DNA of 64,000 nt from Mycoplasma suis str. Illinois (GTDB lineage: Bacteria > Bacillota_I > Bacilli_A > Mycoplasmatales > Mycoplasmoidaceae). The stretch's first letter is position 1. Each line of letters starts with the position of its first letter. This document shows positions 45,762 to 56,075 of this stretch, piece after piece. The position numbers and the translations under genes are program-made. The stretch covers positions 310,001 to 374,000 of the forward strand of contig NC_015155.1 in the NCBI RefSeq assembly GCF_000179035.2, written 5' to 3'. Below the pieces are notes generated by a model, which made no database searches, was not told the DNA's origin, and saw only the letters and a list, made by a program, of their open reading frames with translations.

Positions 45762-46433
45762 ATGAGCGTAAAAGAAGAAATAAAAATATATACATTAGAT
45801 GGAGAGGTTGAATCCTCCATCAAATTTAGTGACTTTATTCCAGATTGAAAATCTGATTTTTACTATTCAGATGCAATTTTCCAAACAACTGTTAGTGAAC
45901 AACAATCTAAGAGGTTAGCTAGACCTCACACAAAAACCAAAGGGGAAGTTTCAGGGGGAGGTAAGAAGCCTTACAGACAAAAGCACACAGGTAGAGCTAG
46001 ACAAGGTTCTAGAAGAAACCCACAATTTGTAGGTGGTGGTGTAGCTTTTGGTCCTAGAAAGGAAGTTAATCACTACAAAAAGGTAAATAAGAGAATAAGA
46101 GCTCTAGCTATCAGATCTTCCTGAACATTAGCTCTAAATGAAAATAGAGTGTTCGGAATTTCTTCTAAAAAGCTGGAAAACTTTCCAGCTAATAGAACAA
46201 AGATTTTTTATTCTTTCCTCGGAAAATTAGGATTCCAAGGAGAAAAGAGAGTATATCTTATTGTTAAGAGTCTTTCTGAAGATATAGTTTTGGGAGCTAG
46301 AAATCTCCCAAACCTAAAAGTAGTAAAGGTTAATTCCATTACTATTTTTTCTCTTCTTAATGCAAGAAGAATTATCCTAAGTAATGAAGGATTTGAATGA
46401 CTAAAAACTAATTATTTCTCACTATGGAAGTAA
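45762..46433 (+). CDS. rplD: 50S ribosomal protein L4
   Basis: L4 of 223 residues. The extended loop with RPHTKTKGEVSGGGKKPYRQKHTGRARQGSRR, lining the exit tunnel, is typical, as is the C-terminal FSLLNARRIILS. ATG 45762 is 3 nt after rplC. The last codons overlap rplW by 10 nt. The frame contains several UGA-Trp codons. Confidence 0.95.
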
Positions 46434-46930
46434 TAGACGTAATAAGAGAGATCTATTATTACCAAAAGGGGCACCACTATAGATCTAGTAAAAGTTACAA
46501 GATAGTGTTCTTAGTAGATAGAAGAGCTAATAAAGTAATGATTAAGAAAGCTTTTAAGACTATGTTTGGAGTTCAACCTGAAAAAGTAAATACTCAAAAT
46601 AGACATCCACAACCTGCAAGAATAATGCCTAAAAGTAGAAAGAACTTTACAAAAGCTAAAAAAATAGCTTTTATATATCTAAAGAAAGAAGATTTTGAAA
46701 AGCTAAGACAATTGTTTGCTATGGAAACAATTCCAGAAGAATTTCAATCAATGGCTTCAACTCTTGAAAGTGAAGTGGCAGAAGCAGCTGCTGCAGCAGC
46801 GGCTGAAGTTGAAGCTCAAAATAATTCTGAAGGAGAAATAAAGGCTGAAGATGCAGCTAAGGAAATTCAAGTTGAAGAAGTGGGAGATCCTGTAGAAATA
46901 AAAAAGGAAGAAGAAGAAAAGAAAGAATAA
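46424..46930 (+). CDS. rplW: 50S ribosomal protein L23 with Ala/Glu-rich extension
   Basis: The first 95 residues or so are a normal L23 (SYKIVFLVDRRANKVMIKKAFKTMFGV) that lines the tunnel exit and docks SRP and trigger factor. A further 70 residues follow with an Ala run (AEAAAAAAAEVEAQ) and a Glu/Lys-rich end, not part of the family core. Mycoplasma ribosomal proteins often carry such tails. ATG 46424 lies inside the end of rplD. Confidence 0.93.
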   Translation: MEVIDVIREIYYYQKGHHYRSSKSYKIVFLVDRRANKVMIKKAFKTMFGVQPEKVNTQNRHPQPARIMPKSRKNFTKAKKIAFIYLKKEDFEKLRQLFAMETIPEEFQSMASTLESEVAEAAAAAAAEVEAQNNSEGEIKAEDAAKEIQVEEVGDPVEIKKEEEEKKE

Positions 46931-46943
46931 TTATTAGTACTAA

Positions 46944-47330
46944 ATGATTCTTACTGGAATTGCAAAAAAGATCTTTACTTCTTTGTTCCTTGGAACTTCA
47001 CTAGGGGCAGGTCCTTACGGAATAGCAATGTCTTCATCAGCAATTAATGGAAGAGATCTTACTCCTGTAGATAGCAAAGATCCAGGTTTTGGAGAACTTT
47101 GTCTTCTAGATGAAGCTGTTTGTGAAGCTATTGCTGATAAAGAGTGAAAAGAAGATGAAGAAGCTTTGAAACAAGAGGAAATAAATAAAAATAAAGAGTA
47201 TGAATCTGATTACTGAAAAGCTAGAAAAGATGACTACTGTGGATGAGGTTTTCAATGAGAAACATTAAATACATTCTTAGCTTGTGATGCTGAAGATGCT
47301 ACACAACTTAAAAATCAACAATCTAAGTAG
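46944..47330 (+). CDS. Secreted hypothetical protein inserted in S10 operon
   Basis: A 128-residue protein with a clear signal peptide (basic start, then [24 protein letters not shown]), followed by a short acidic domain with five cysteines ([27 protein letters not shown]). No family recognised. It sits between rplW (13 nt) and rplB (2 nt) in the same orientation, where no gene is normally found, so it would be co-expressed with ribosomal proteins. Two or more UGA-Trp codons. ATG 46944. Confidence 0.65.
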
Positions 47331-47332
47331 AT

Positions 47333-48181
47333 ATGGCAATTAAGCAAAAAGTACCTAGAAGCTCGGGAAGGAGAGTTGTAATCTCTATAGATTACAACAA
47401 GACTCTAACTAAGGATAGACCACACAAACCTTTATTAACTAAGTTAAAGAAACATGCAGGTAGAAATAATACTGGTCAAATTACTGTAAGACACAGAGGG
47501 GGAGAAAATAAGAGAAAGTATAGAATAATTGATTTCAAGAGAGACAAGCTAAATGTAAAGGGAGTTGTACAAACTATAGAGTACGATCCAAACAGAACTT
47601 GCTTTATCTCCCTTGTACACTATGCTGATGGAGAAAAAAGATATATTTTGGCTCCTTCAGAAATTAAGAAAGGAGATATAGTTGTATCAAGCATGGAAAG
47701 AACCAATTTAAGAATTGGTGATTGTATGCCTATAGGTGTAATTCCTGAAGGTATGATGGTTCACAATATTGAGATAAAACCTGGAGATGGTGGAAAAATG
47801 GTTAGATCTGCTGGATCTCAAGCACAAATACTTGGTAAAGACTTAACAGGTAAATACACTATTATCAAACTTCCTTCAAAGGAAGTTAGAAAAGTAATTA
47901 ATGGTGCTAGAGCAACTATTGGTCAATTGTCAGCTATAGAACACAACTTAGTTAGATTGGGAACTGCAGGAAAAAATAGACACTTAGGAATAAGACCTAC
48001 AGTTAGAGGGGTAGCTATGAACCCAAATGATCACATACACGGTGGTGGTGAAGGTAGATGTTCTATTGGTAGAGATGCTCCTAGAACTCCTTGAGGTAAG
48101 AGACACTTAGGAGTTAAAACTAGATCTAAGAAGAGATACTCTAATAGAATGATTGTTCAACGAAGAAATGCTAAAAATTAG
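47333..48181 (+). CDS. rplB: 50S ribosomal protein L2
   Basis: L2 of 282 residues. N-terminal OB part ([21 protein letters not shown]) and the C-terminal [23 protein letters not shown] with the His needed for peptidyl transferase are conserved. ATG 47333 lies 2 nt after the inserted secreted gene. One UGA-Trp follows the RTP segment (TPWGKRHLG). Confidence 0.97.
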
Positions 48182-48189
48182 ATAGAGAG

Positions 48190-48471
48190 ATGAGCAGAAG
48201 TTCTAAGAAAGGTTTATATGTTTTACCTAGCCTTCTTAAAAAGGCTGCAAAGATGCAGCAACAAGAAAAAAAGAAAGCCATTAAAACATGATCAAGAAAT
48301 AGTACTATTTATCCAGAATTTTTGTCACTAACTTTCCTTGTTCACAATGGAAGAACATTTGTGACAGTTGTATGTAATGAATATATGTTGGGACACAAAT
48401 TGGGAGAATTTGCTCCAACTAGAGTGTTTAAACAACACACTCTAGCTAAGTCAGGACATAACAAGAAATAG
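48190..48471 (+). CDS. rpsS: 30S ribosomal protein S19
   Basis: S19 of 93 residues. Conserved [28 protein letters not shown] and [18 protein letters not shown] blocks. ATG 48190 follows AGATAGAGAG. In standard order after rplB; stop 2 nt before rplV. One UGA-Trp in the conserved T-W-S-R motif. Confidence 0.96.
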
Positions 48472-48473
48472 TT

Positions 48474-48899
48474 ATGTTAGTTAAAGTAGTTCACAAGAAT
48501 GTTAGAGTTTCCCCAAAGAAAGCTATTCTTGTTTGCAGATTACTTCAAGGTAAGTCTCTTACTGAAGCTTATAGAATACTAAGTTCTATAAATGAAAAGA
48601 AATCAGTGAAACTTCTTAGAAAAATACTTCTAGAAGCTTCAGCTAATGCAGTAAATAACTATGCTATGAGAGGAGATAATTTGCAAATACAAGAATGTGT
48701 TGCGAATAAAGGAATTATCTTAAAAAGAACATTCTATAGAGCTAAAGGTAGAACTGACTTAAGACTTAAGAGATGATCTCATATCTCAGTTACACTTAGA
48801 GAGGGAGAACAAGTTAAGAGATCAAAAGAATCAAGCAAAAAACATGAAGGTAAGGAATTAAGTACTAAGAAGGCTGAATCCAAGTCTTCAGAAGAATAG
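48474..48899 (+). CDS. rplV: 50S ribosomal protein L22
   Basis: L22 of 141 residues. KNVRVSPKKAILVCRLLQGKSLTEA and the beta-hairpin IILKRTFYRAKGRTDLRLKRWSHISVTL lining the exit tunnel are typical. A Lys/Ser/Glu-rich tail of about 30 residues extends beyond the usual end. ATG 48474. The family R-x-R-x-x-x-I-x-K-R hairpin tip is intact. One UGA-Trp. Confidence 0.95.
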
Positions 48900-48905
48900 T
48901 TAGGT

Positions 48906-49631
48906 ATGGGTCAGAAAAGTAATCCTAATTGCGTAAGACTTGGGTTCAATAAGAACTGACTGTCTAGATGAAATTCTCCAGACAGAAAACATGCTGCTCT
49001 TTGAATACTTGAAGATGAAAAAATTAGAAAATTCCTAAATAAGGAATGCAGAGATGGAATTCTAGCTCAAATAGAAATTGATAGATTTATCAATTTACAA
49101 GGTGTTTGAACACTTTCAATTACATTACATCTAATTGAAATTGGACTTTACAATCACGGTGAAACTAAGAATAAATTAGTGAGAATGCTTAGAAGGTTAA
49201 CTAATAAGAAATGAGAAATTAATTTGATATTCCTAGAACTAAAAAATCCAGGAGTTAGTTCTATAGTTCTAGCTAATGAAGTGGTTGAACTACTAGAAGC
49301 TAGAACTCCACTAAGAATGGTTATGAAAAAGACTATTAAGAAGGCTATGTATTCTGGAGCTAGAGGAGTAAAAATACAAGTTTCTGGAAGAATTAATGGA
49401 GCTGACATGGCAAGAATAGAAAGCTGTACAGAGGGAGAAATTCCTTGTTCTACTCTTAGAGCAGATATTGAATACTGCTATAGAGTGGCTAGAACCACTT
49501 ATGGAGTTCTAGGAGTAAAAGTTTGAGTTAATAGAGGACTATATTTTGGCTCTTATTTTGCTCCTATGCCTGATAGAGTTAGAGTGTATAGAGATGAGAC
49601 TGGTAAATATTTAATTTCTCAAGGTAACTAG
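48906..49631 (+). CDS. rpsC: 30S ribosomal protein S3
   Basis: S3 of 241 residues. N-terminal GQKSNPNCVRLGFNKNWLSRW, a KH domain in the first half, and the C-terminal domain GARGVKIQVSGRINGADMAR are typical. The region around [24 protein letters not shown] matches the family. ATG 48906. UGA-Trp in several places. Helicase-active entry-channel protein. Confidence 0.97.
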
Positions 49632-49649
49632 AGAAATAATTAAGATATC

Positions 49650-50072
49650 ATGCAACCAAAGAGAACTAAGTGAAGAAAGCCTCATAAAGTTAGTTTTGAG
49701 GGAAAAGCTAAGGGGAATAGATATCTTTCTTTTGGATCAGCTGGACTTAGAGCGCTAGAAGGAGCTTGAATAACTGAAAGACAATTGGAAGCAGCAAGAA
49801 TTGCTATTTCCAAGAGATTGGGGAAAACTGGAAAAATGTGAATAAGAATATTCCCGCATAATTCTATGACTAAGAAACCATTGGAAGTAAGAATGGGTTC
49901 TGGTAAGGGTGCTCCAGATCACTTTGTGGCTACTGTAAAAATGGGAACAATTATGTTTGAAGTTGAAGGACTTCCAGAAAAGGAAGTATTAAAGACTTTT
50001 TATAAGGCAAGTGCAAAGTTGCCTATAAAAACTGAGACAGTTTTTAAGGGAAAACCACTTCCGAAACTTTAG
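49650..50072 (+). CDS. rplP: 50S ribosomal protein L16
   Basis: L16 of 140 residues. N-terminal PKRTKWRKPHKVSFEGKAKGNR, then FGSAGLRALEGAWITERQLEAARIAI and VRMGSGKGAPDHFVATVK are conserved. It organises the A-site of the large subunit. ATG 49650. Several UGA-Trp codons in the first half. Confidence 0.96.
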
Positions 50073-50082
50073 AGATTAGATT

Positions 50083-50352
50083 ATGCTAAAAGAGTTAAGA
50101 GAAACTGATACAGAATCTTTAAAGTCAATGCTTTTCAAGTTAAAAGTAAAGCTATTGGAATATAGATTCCAATTAGCTCAAGGAGCTCTTAAAAATACTA
50201 GTTTAATAAAGCTAACTAAGAGAACAATTGCCCAAATATTGACAATTCTTCACGAAAGAAAAGAGCGTTTTAGTAATCAAGATTTTGCTAGATTCCTAAA
50301 ACAAGCAGAAGAAGAAAAACAAGAACAAATAGCAAAGGCTAATAAGAAGTAA
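50083..50352 (+). CDS. rpmC: 50S ribosomal protein L29
   Basis: L29 of 89 residues: LKELRETDTESLKSMLFKLKVKLLEYRFQLAQGALKN follows the family pattern, with a C-terminal coiled-coil extension of Glu/Lys beyond the usual 65 residues. ATG 50083. Stop 2 nt before rpsQ. Confidence 0.93.
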   Translation: MLKELRETDTESLKSMLFKLKVKLLEYRFQLAQGALKNTSLIKLTKRTIAQILTILHERKERFSNQDFARFLKQAEEEKQEQIAKANKK

Positions 50353-50354
50353 TT

Positions 50355-50627
50355 ATGGAGGGAGAAGGACAAGTAAGAAGAGCAAAAGTACTAACTGGAC
50401 AAGTTATTGCTGTAAGACCTAAAACTATAGTTGTAAGGATAAGAAGGATATACAGAATTCCTAAGTATGGTAAATTGAAAATAAAGTACAAGAAATGTCA
50501 TGCACATGATGAAAGAAATATAGCTAAGATAGGAGAAACTGTGAGTATCAGAGCTACTAGAGCTAGATCAGCTCTAAAGAGATGATCTTTAATTGTTCCT
50601 AATTCAGAGGTTTCATCCTCTAAATAG
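50355..50627 (+). CDS. rpsQ: 30S ribosomal protein S17
   Basis: S17 of 90 residues. OB-fold core: VLTGQVIAVRPKTIVVRIRRIYRIPKYGK, then HDERNIAKIGETVSIRATR (family H-D-E-x-x-x-x-x-G-D-x-V). ATG 50355. One UGA-Trp in the last third. Confidence 0.94.
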
Positions 50628-50637
50628 TTAGGTAAGT

Positions 50638-51006
50638 ATGATTCAAGTTTTATCTAGATTAAATGTTGCAGATAACACTGGAGCCAAAGAAGTTGGTGTT
50701 ATCAAAGTATATGGAGGTACTAGAAGAAGATATGCCGGAATAGGAGATATAGTTTTAGTTTCAGTGAAAAAGTTATCAACTTTTTCAGGAGTTAAGAAGG
50801 GAGAAATGTTTAAAGCTTTAATAGTTAGAACTAAGACTGGTATTAAGAGAAAGTCAGGAGCTACTCTTAGTTTTGATGAAAATGCATGTGTTCTTCTAAA
50901 AAATGATGGAACTATTCTTGGAACTAGAGTATTTGGTCCTCTAACAAGAGAGTTAAAGGAAAAAGGATATAACAAATTGATTTCAATAGCTGAATTCGTT
51001 CTTTAG
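50638..51006 (+). CDS. rplN: 50S ribosomal protein L14
   Basis: L14 of 122 residues, exactly the family length. MIQVLSRLNVADNTGAKEVGVIKV, RYAGIGDIVLVSVK and GTRVFGPLTRELKEKGYNKLISIA are conserved. Binds at the subunit bridge. ATG 50638. Confidence 0.97.
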   Translation: MIQVLSRLNVADNTGAKEVGVIKVYGGTRRRYAGIGDIVLVSVKKLSTFSGVKKGEMFKALIVRTKTGIKRKSGATLSFDENACVLLKNDGTILGTRVFGPLTRELKEKGYNKLISIAEFVL

Positions 51007-51008
51007 TT

Positions 51009-51299
51009 ATGAAAAGACTAAAGAAAGGCGATCAAGTTATGGTTATGACTGGAAAAGAAAAAGGTAAGCAGGGAAAAATTAAGCAAATAATTGTTGATAA
51101 GCAAAGAGCTGTTGTTGAAGGAGTTAATAGTTGTAGAGTTTATAAGAAAAATAGAGGAGCAGTAGATATGGAAAGACCTATTCATTTATCTAATTTAGCT
51201 CTTATGTCAGGAGGAAGAAAATCAGAACCTATGAAAGTTTCTTACATAGTTAAAGATGGAAAAAAGGAAAAAGTAAATAGAAAAAGTAATAAAGAATAG
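51009..51299 (+). CDS. rplX: 50S ribosomal protein L24
   Basis: L24 of 96 residues. KOW domain KKGDQVMVMTGKEKGKQGKIKQII, then VVEGVNSCRVYKKN and MERPIHLSNLALM. An assembly initiator of the 50S subunit. ATG 51009, 2 nt after rplN. Confidence 0.95.
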   Translation: MKRLKKGDQVMVMTGKEKGKQGKIKQIIVDKQRAVVEGVNSCRVYKKNRGAVDMERPIHLSNLALMSGGRKSEPMKVSYIVKDGKKEKVNRKSNKE

Positions 51300-51301
51300 A
51301 T

Positions 51302-51877
51302 ATGTCTTCTAATAGCAATCCTGTTAGTTCTTTTAACTGAAATCTAAAGAGTAAGTACAGAGAAGAAATAATTCCTTCACTAATGAAGGAATTTAATTTC
51401 ACTACTCCTATGCAAGTACCTAGACTTCAAAAAATAGTAGTAAATATTGGTTGCGGTGATGGGGCTAAGGAAAAACTTTATATTGAATCTTCATTTAAAG
51501 AATTAGAGTTGGTAGTGGCTCAAAAGCCAGTAATAACTAAAGCTAAGTCTTCTATTTCTGAATTCAAATTGAGAGAGGGACAACCAGTAGGAATCAAAGC
51601 TACTTTAAGAAATGATCGAATGTGATCATTTCTTGAAAAGCTATTTAAAGTAGCTCTTCCAAGAGTGAGAGACTTTAAGGGAATTAGTAAATCATCAGTA
51701 GATAAGCAAGGAAATCTAAATATTGGGCTAAAAGAACAAATTATTTTTACTGAACTAAACTATGACAAAGTAAAAAAATTAAGAGGAATGAATATTACAT
51801 TTGTTACCTCTCTTAAAAATAGAGAAGCTTCTATATCTCTATTTGCGCAACTAGGATGTCCATTTTCTAAAACTTAA
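51302..51877 (+). CDS. rplE: 50S ribosomal protein L5
   Basis: L5 of 191 residues. KYREEIIPSLMKEFNFTTPMQVPRLQKIVVNIGCG and the C-terminal LPRVRDFKGIS, LNIGLKEQIIF are typical. It binds 5S rRNA. ATG 51302. A UGA-Trp within the conserved M-W-x-F-L-E-K-L segment. Confidence 0.97.
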
Positions 51878-51893
51878 ACTAACTTAGTAGGAT

Positions 51894-52079
51894 ATGGCAA
51901 GAAAAGCATTAATACTTAAACAACAAAGAATTCCTAAGTTTAAGACTAGAGCTTACACTAGATGTGGTAGATGCGGAAGAGCTAGAGCAGTATTTAGAGA
52001 CTACAATCTTTGCAGACTTTGTTTTAGAGATCTAGCTAGTTGAGGATATATTCCTGGAATAACTAAGTCCTCATGATAA
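51894..52079 (+). CDS. rpsZ: 30S ribosomal protein S14 type Z
   Basis: A 61-residue zinc-binding S14. [48 protein letters not shown] has the C-x-x-C...C-x-x-C knuckle. ATG 51894. The stop overlaps the rpsH start by 7 nt (ATGATAA), which suggests translational coupling. Two UGA-Trp codons near the end. Confidence 0.96.
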
Positions 52080-52465
52080 CAGATTTAGTTGCTGACGCAC
52101 TAAATCAAATTAAGTTAGGTAGTTGTGTCAAGAAAAAAGAAGTAAGTTTTTGATCTTCAAAATTACTAGAAGAAATTTTGAGAGTAATGGAAGAAGAAGG
52201 ATATATTAGAGGATTTGTTACAAAGATTGAAAACAATAAAAGAAGAACTACTGTTTATCTAAAGTACAAAGATGGAGTTTCTTCCATCTGTGGACTTAAG
52301 AAAATTACTACTCCGAGCAGATTTGTTAGCTCTAAAGCCGAAAAGCTTCCTATATTAATGTCTGGACTTGGAACAGTAGTTGTAAGCACTTCTAGAGGTG
52401 TTATGTGTGAGAAAACAGCTAGAAAGCAAGGACTAGGGGGAGTTATTCTTGCATATATCTGATAA
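52073..52465 (+). CDS. rpsH: 30S ribosomal protein S8
   Basis: S8 of 130 residues. N-terminal [14 protein letters not shown] is followed by LLEEILRVMEEEGYIRGF and the C-terminal [26 protein letters not shown] (family S-T-S-x-G-x-M-x-x-x-x-A). ATG 52073 lies inside the rpsZ end. The last codon before TAA is a UGA-Trp. Confidence 0.96.
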
Positions 52466-52471
52466 ATATAT

Positions 52472-53026
52472 ATGTCACGAATAGGAAATAGAAAAATAGA
52501 AGTTCCAGCTGGAGTTAAAGTAGAAACCAATCCTAATTGTCTAATTTTTGAAAAAGATGGAAAAGTTAGAAAAATTAATTATGACAGTAAATTAGTTAAA
52601 GTGAGTTTGGATAATTCAGTTTTGTCATTTACAAGAGCTGATTCTTCAAAGTTCTCAAATATGATGCAGGGAACTTTGAATTCTCTTTCTCTTGGAGCTA
52701 TTATTGGGCTAACTAAGGGATTCCAAAAAAAATTAATTATTGAGGGTGTAGGTTATAAAGTAGTTCAAAAGGGAGAAGAAATAGTTCTTTCTCTTGGATA
52801 TTCCAAAGACATAATATTAAAAGTTCCAGCTGATGTTAAATTGGAAATTCCTTCCAATGGTAAGGAAATGACACTAAAGTCTCACAATAAGGAAGTATTG
52901 GGAGAATTTGTTGCACTTATAAAAAAGCAAAGACCAGTTGAACCTTACAAGGGAAAAGGGATTAGAATAGATGGAGAATATGTAATGAGAAAACAAGGTA
53001 AGAGTTCTGAGGGGACTAAGAAATAG
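52472..53026 (+). CDS. rplF: 50S ribosomal protein L6
   Basis: L6 of 184 residues. SRIGNRKIEVPAGVKV at the N-terminus, GFQKKLIIEGVGYKVV in the middle and PVEPYKGKGIRIDGEYVMRKQGK at the end match the family. ATG 52472, 6 nt after rpsH. Confidence 0.97.
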   Translation: MSRIGNRKIEVPAGVKVETNPNCLIFEKDGKVRKINYDSKLVKVSLDNSVLSFTRADSSKFSNMMQGTLNSLSLGAIIGLTKGFQKKLIIEGVGYKVVQKGEEIVLSLGYSKDIILKVPADVKLEIPSNGKEMTLKSHNKEVLGEFVALIKKQRPVEPYKGKGIRIDGEYVMRKQGKSSEGTKK

Positions 53027-53036
53027 TTAAAAGTTA

Positions 53037-53393
53037 ATGTCTAAGGATAGTCTTGTAGAGATAAAAAAGAGACAGCTTAGAAGAGCTAAACGTGTCTCTG
53101 CTAAATCTAAAGAAGGTAAAAGATATATTCTTAGAGTTAAGAAAACAAATCTTCACCTTTATCTTTTAGTTAGATCTCACATTACAGGTAAGATGCTTTT
53201 TTCTTGTTCAACTTTGCAATTGAGAATTAAAAAAGGTAGTGAAGAATACATTGAGAAGCTTACAGCTTCTCTAATTGAAAAGCTAAAAGAAAGAAATATA
53301 GATAAATTAAGTTTGGACAGAGGATATCATTCTTACTCAGGAACACTTCAAAAAGTAAGAGAGATACTTTTAGCTAATGAAATAAAAATATAG
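53037..53393 (+). CDS. rplR: 50S ribosomal protein L18
   Basis: L18 of 118 residues, 5S rRNA binder. RAKRVSAKSKEGKRYILRVKKTNLHLYLLV and the C-terminal KLSLDRGYHSYSGTLQKVREILLANEIKI (family F-D-R-x-G-x-x-Y-H-G-R-V) are recognisable; the usual Gly/Arg are replaced by Ser-Gly-Thr. ATG 53037. Confidence 0.92.
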   Translation: MSKDSLVEIKKRQLRRAKRVSAKSKEGKRYILRVKKTNLHLYLLVRSHITGKMLFSCSTLQLRIKKGSEEYIEKLTASLIEKLKERNIDKLSLDRGYHSYSGTLQKVREILLANEIKI

Positions 53394-53398
53394 TAAGT

Positions 53399-54085
53399 AT
53401 GCAAGAGTTTAAGAAAGTAGGTTTTTACTATGACTACAAAAAGTCAAGAGAAGAAACTAATGTAAAGAGAAAGAACTCCAATCTACCTGCTGGTAGTCAA
53501 TTAAAAGATGGAGAACAAAAGAAAGAAGATGAAAAGAAAACATTTAATTGACAAATTAGTGAATTTGAGGAAAAAGTGATAAAGATTAAGAGAGTATCTA
53601 AGACTACTAGAGGTGGTAGACAAGGAAGAGTATGAGTATTAGTTGCTGCAGGAAATAAAAAGGGGAAAATAGGTTTTGCAATTGGTAAGTCTAAGGAATA
53701 CTCTACAGCTTTTAGTAAAGCTGCTAAGAAAGCAGCTAAAAGAGCTGTTAGAGTTCCAATGAATAGTAAAGGAACTATCTATCACGAATATTTGGGAAAA
53801 CACAATGCTTCCAAAATTTTGCTAAAACCAGCAAAAGAAGGTACTGGAATTATTGCTGGTGGTCCAGTAAAGAAATTACTTCTTTTGGCTGGTTACAAAG
53901 ATCTTTATTCAAAGAATTTGGGAGCCAATAATCCTGTTAATATGGTTAGAGCAACATTTGATGCTCTACTTTCTCAAAGATCTCCAAGAACTATAGCTAA
54001 ATTAAGAGATAAAACATTTAATGAATTATTCCATTTAGAAGATAATGTTCAAGATCAAATTTCAGAAAATATAGACAATAGTTAG
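53399..54085 (+). CDS. rpsE: 30S ribosomal protein S5
   Basis: S5 of 228 residues with an N-terminal Lys/Glu-rich extension. EEKVIKIKRVSKTTRGGRQGRVWVLVAAGN, GKSKEYSTAFSKAAKKAAKR and TGIIAGGPVKKLLLLAGYKDLYSKNLGA are conserved; involved in decoding accuracy. ATG 53399. A UGA-Trp in the V-W-V-L-V segment. Confidence 0.96.
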
Positions 54086-54088
54086 GTA

Positions 54089-54559
54089 ATGAAGTTACAC
54101 GAACTTCATTACTCTCCAGGTTCTAGAGGTCAGAGAAGAAAAAGAGTAGGTAGAGGTTTTGGTTCTGGTATTGGAGGTAGATCTACAAGAGGTACTAAGG
54201 GGCAAAATGCTAGAAAGTCTGGTACAGTAAGACTAGGGTTTGAAGGGGGACAAATGCCCCTATTTAGAAAAATAGGTAAATATGGTTTCAGCAATAGAGC
54301 TTTCAGGGAAAAAATCAGAACTATTCCATTAGCTAGATTTGAATTCTTTCCAGATGTAAAAGAATTCAATATGCTAACAATGCAAGAGCTTCGAATTATT
54401 AAGAGAAGAGATAGAAAAATAAAAATTATTGGAAATTCTTGTTCTCTAAAAGGTATTAAGATTTCTGCCCACTTATTCTCTAGGGGAGTAATTTCTTGAG
54501 CAGAACAAAATGGTGTTGAATTACATACTCTTGAGGATACTCAAGTATTAGATTGTTAG
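54089..54559 (+). CDS. rplO: 50S ribosomal protein L15
   Basis: L15 of 156 residues. LHELHYSPGSRGQRRKRVGRGFGSGIGGRSTRGTKGQNAR, then GFEGGQMPLFRKIGKYGF are typical. ATG 54089. The 3' end runs 8 nt into secY. A UGA-Trp in the last third. Confidence 0.96.
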
Positions 54560-56075
54560 TCATCCTCCCAATAAAAAAATTCAACTAGCTCTAGGAAAAC
54601 AAAGAGGGGCTTGAAACCCCTCTTTATTCTTCAGCAAGAATAGGGGAACTATTATTTCCCTTTCCGCTACTTTCGCTATTCTTTTCCTATTCCAAATAGG
54701 ATCACATATAACAGCTCCTCTAGTCGATTCTTCTAGAAAAAATTCTTTATCTGGGTTAGCTCAACTTTTAAACCTATTCGGAGGAGGAGGATTTAAGAGA
54801 GCAAGTATTTTCTCTGTAGGGATTTCTCCCTACATTACTGCTCAGATAATTATGCAAATACTATCTAATGACCTTATTAAGAAGCTCACGGAATTAAGGA
54901 AAGCTGGTGAGATGGGAAGAGTCAAAATAGAGCTTTACACTCGTCTCTTGACTCTTCCATTTGCAATTATTACCTCACTAGGTACTCTTTACCTCCTAAA
55001 TAATGAGGGAATTAGCTTCATTCACTTGTGAGAGCCTCCAACTAGAGATGGGACTCTTTATAAAGCTGGTCAACAAGTTGCTGAAAATCTTTCAACAACT
55101 GGTGGCAAACCATTTATTACATTTGGTCAACTGTACTTTATGCAAAAAGTACTAATGGTACTTGTATTTGTTTCAGGAACTTATATTTCCCTATTCCTTT
55201 CTGACTTAATTTCTAAGAAAGGATTGGGAAATGGTATCTCCCTTCTTATTGTTTCAGGAATTATTTCTTCAATTCCTGAAAACTTCTATTCTTCTTACCA
55301 ATATCTTTCTTCATTGGAAGGAGGAGCTCACAATGTGAAGCTATTAATAAACATATTTAAGTTCCTTATATATGTTTTCTTCTATGTAATGGTTATAGCT
55401 TTAATGGTCTTTATCACAGGATCTGTGAGAAAGATTCCTATTCAGCAAACAGGTGCTGGACTAATACTAGATAAAAAGAAGTTAGGTTATTTACCTATAA
55501 AAATAATGCCTGTGGGCATTATGCCAGTAGTGTTTGCTGGTTCTGTAATGATCTTTCCTATAGGGATTGCAGAACTAACTAAATCTTCTTCTCCAGGATT
55601 TAATGCATTTATTAGAGATTATGTTTCTTTTGGTAGTCCAACAGGACTACTAATTTATTTCCTTCTAATAGTGGTTTTTTCTTTCTTGTATTGTCAAGTA
55701 CAGTTCAATACAGAAGAAATGTGTAGATCATTTCAAAAACAAGCACAATTCATTCCTGGTGTTATGATTGGACAGGAAACTCATAACTATTTAAGAATGA
55801 TTCTTAATAAGATAAATTGGTTTGGAGCTCCCTTTTTAGGATTAGTAACAATTATGCCCAATTTATTAAATTTATGAACGGGAATTCCATCACAGATTGC
55901 TTTTGGAGGAACAGGAATATTACTTCTTGTATCAACAGCACTTAACATATATGAAGAGCTATTGTCTACACATATAATTTCCAAATATAAAGCTGAACAA
56001 GAACTAGAACTATCTACTCTGGAGAATAAGTTACATTTATCTACAAGTAGTAAATCTCCTTACTTGCTATGGTAG
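54552..56075 (+). CDS. secY: Preprotein translocase subunit SecY with AUU start
   Basis: Channel of the Sec translocase, 507 residues and about ten membrane helices. TM1 with LFQIGSHITAP, the plug region, GISPYITAQIIMQIL, GLGNGISLLIVSGI, RKIPIQ and the C-terminal half with PGFNAFI and PFLGL are typical. After the in-frame TAG 54549-54551 no ATG, GTG or TTG occurs before TM1 or the plug. ATT 54552, overlapping the rplO stop, or ATT 54579 must start it. It lies in the usual spc position, followed by adk (7-nt overlap). Several UGA-Trp codons. Confidence 0.96.
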
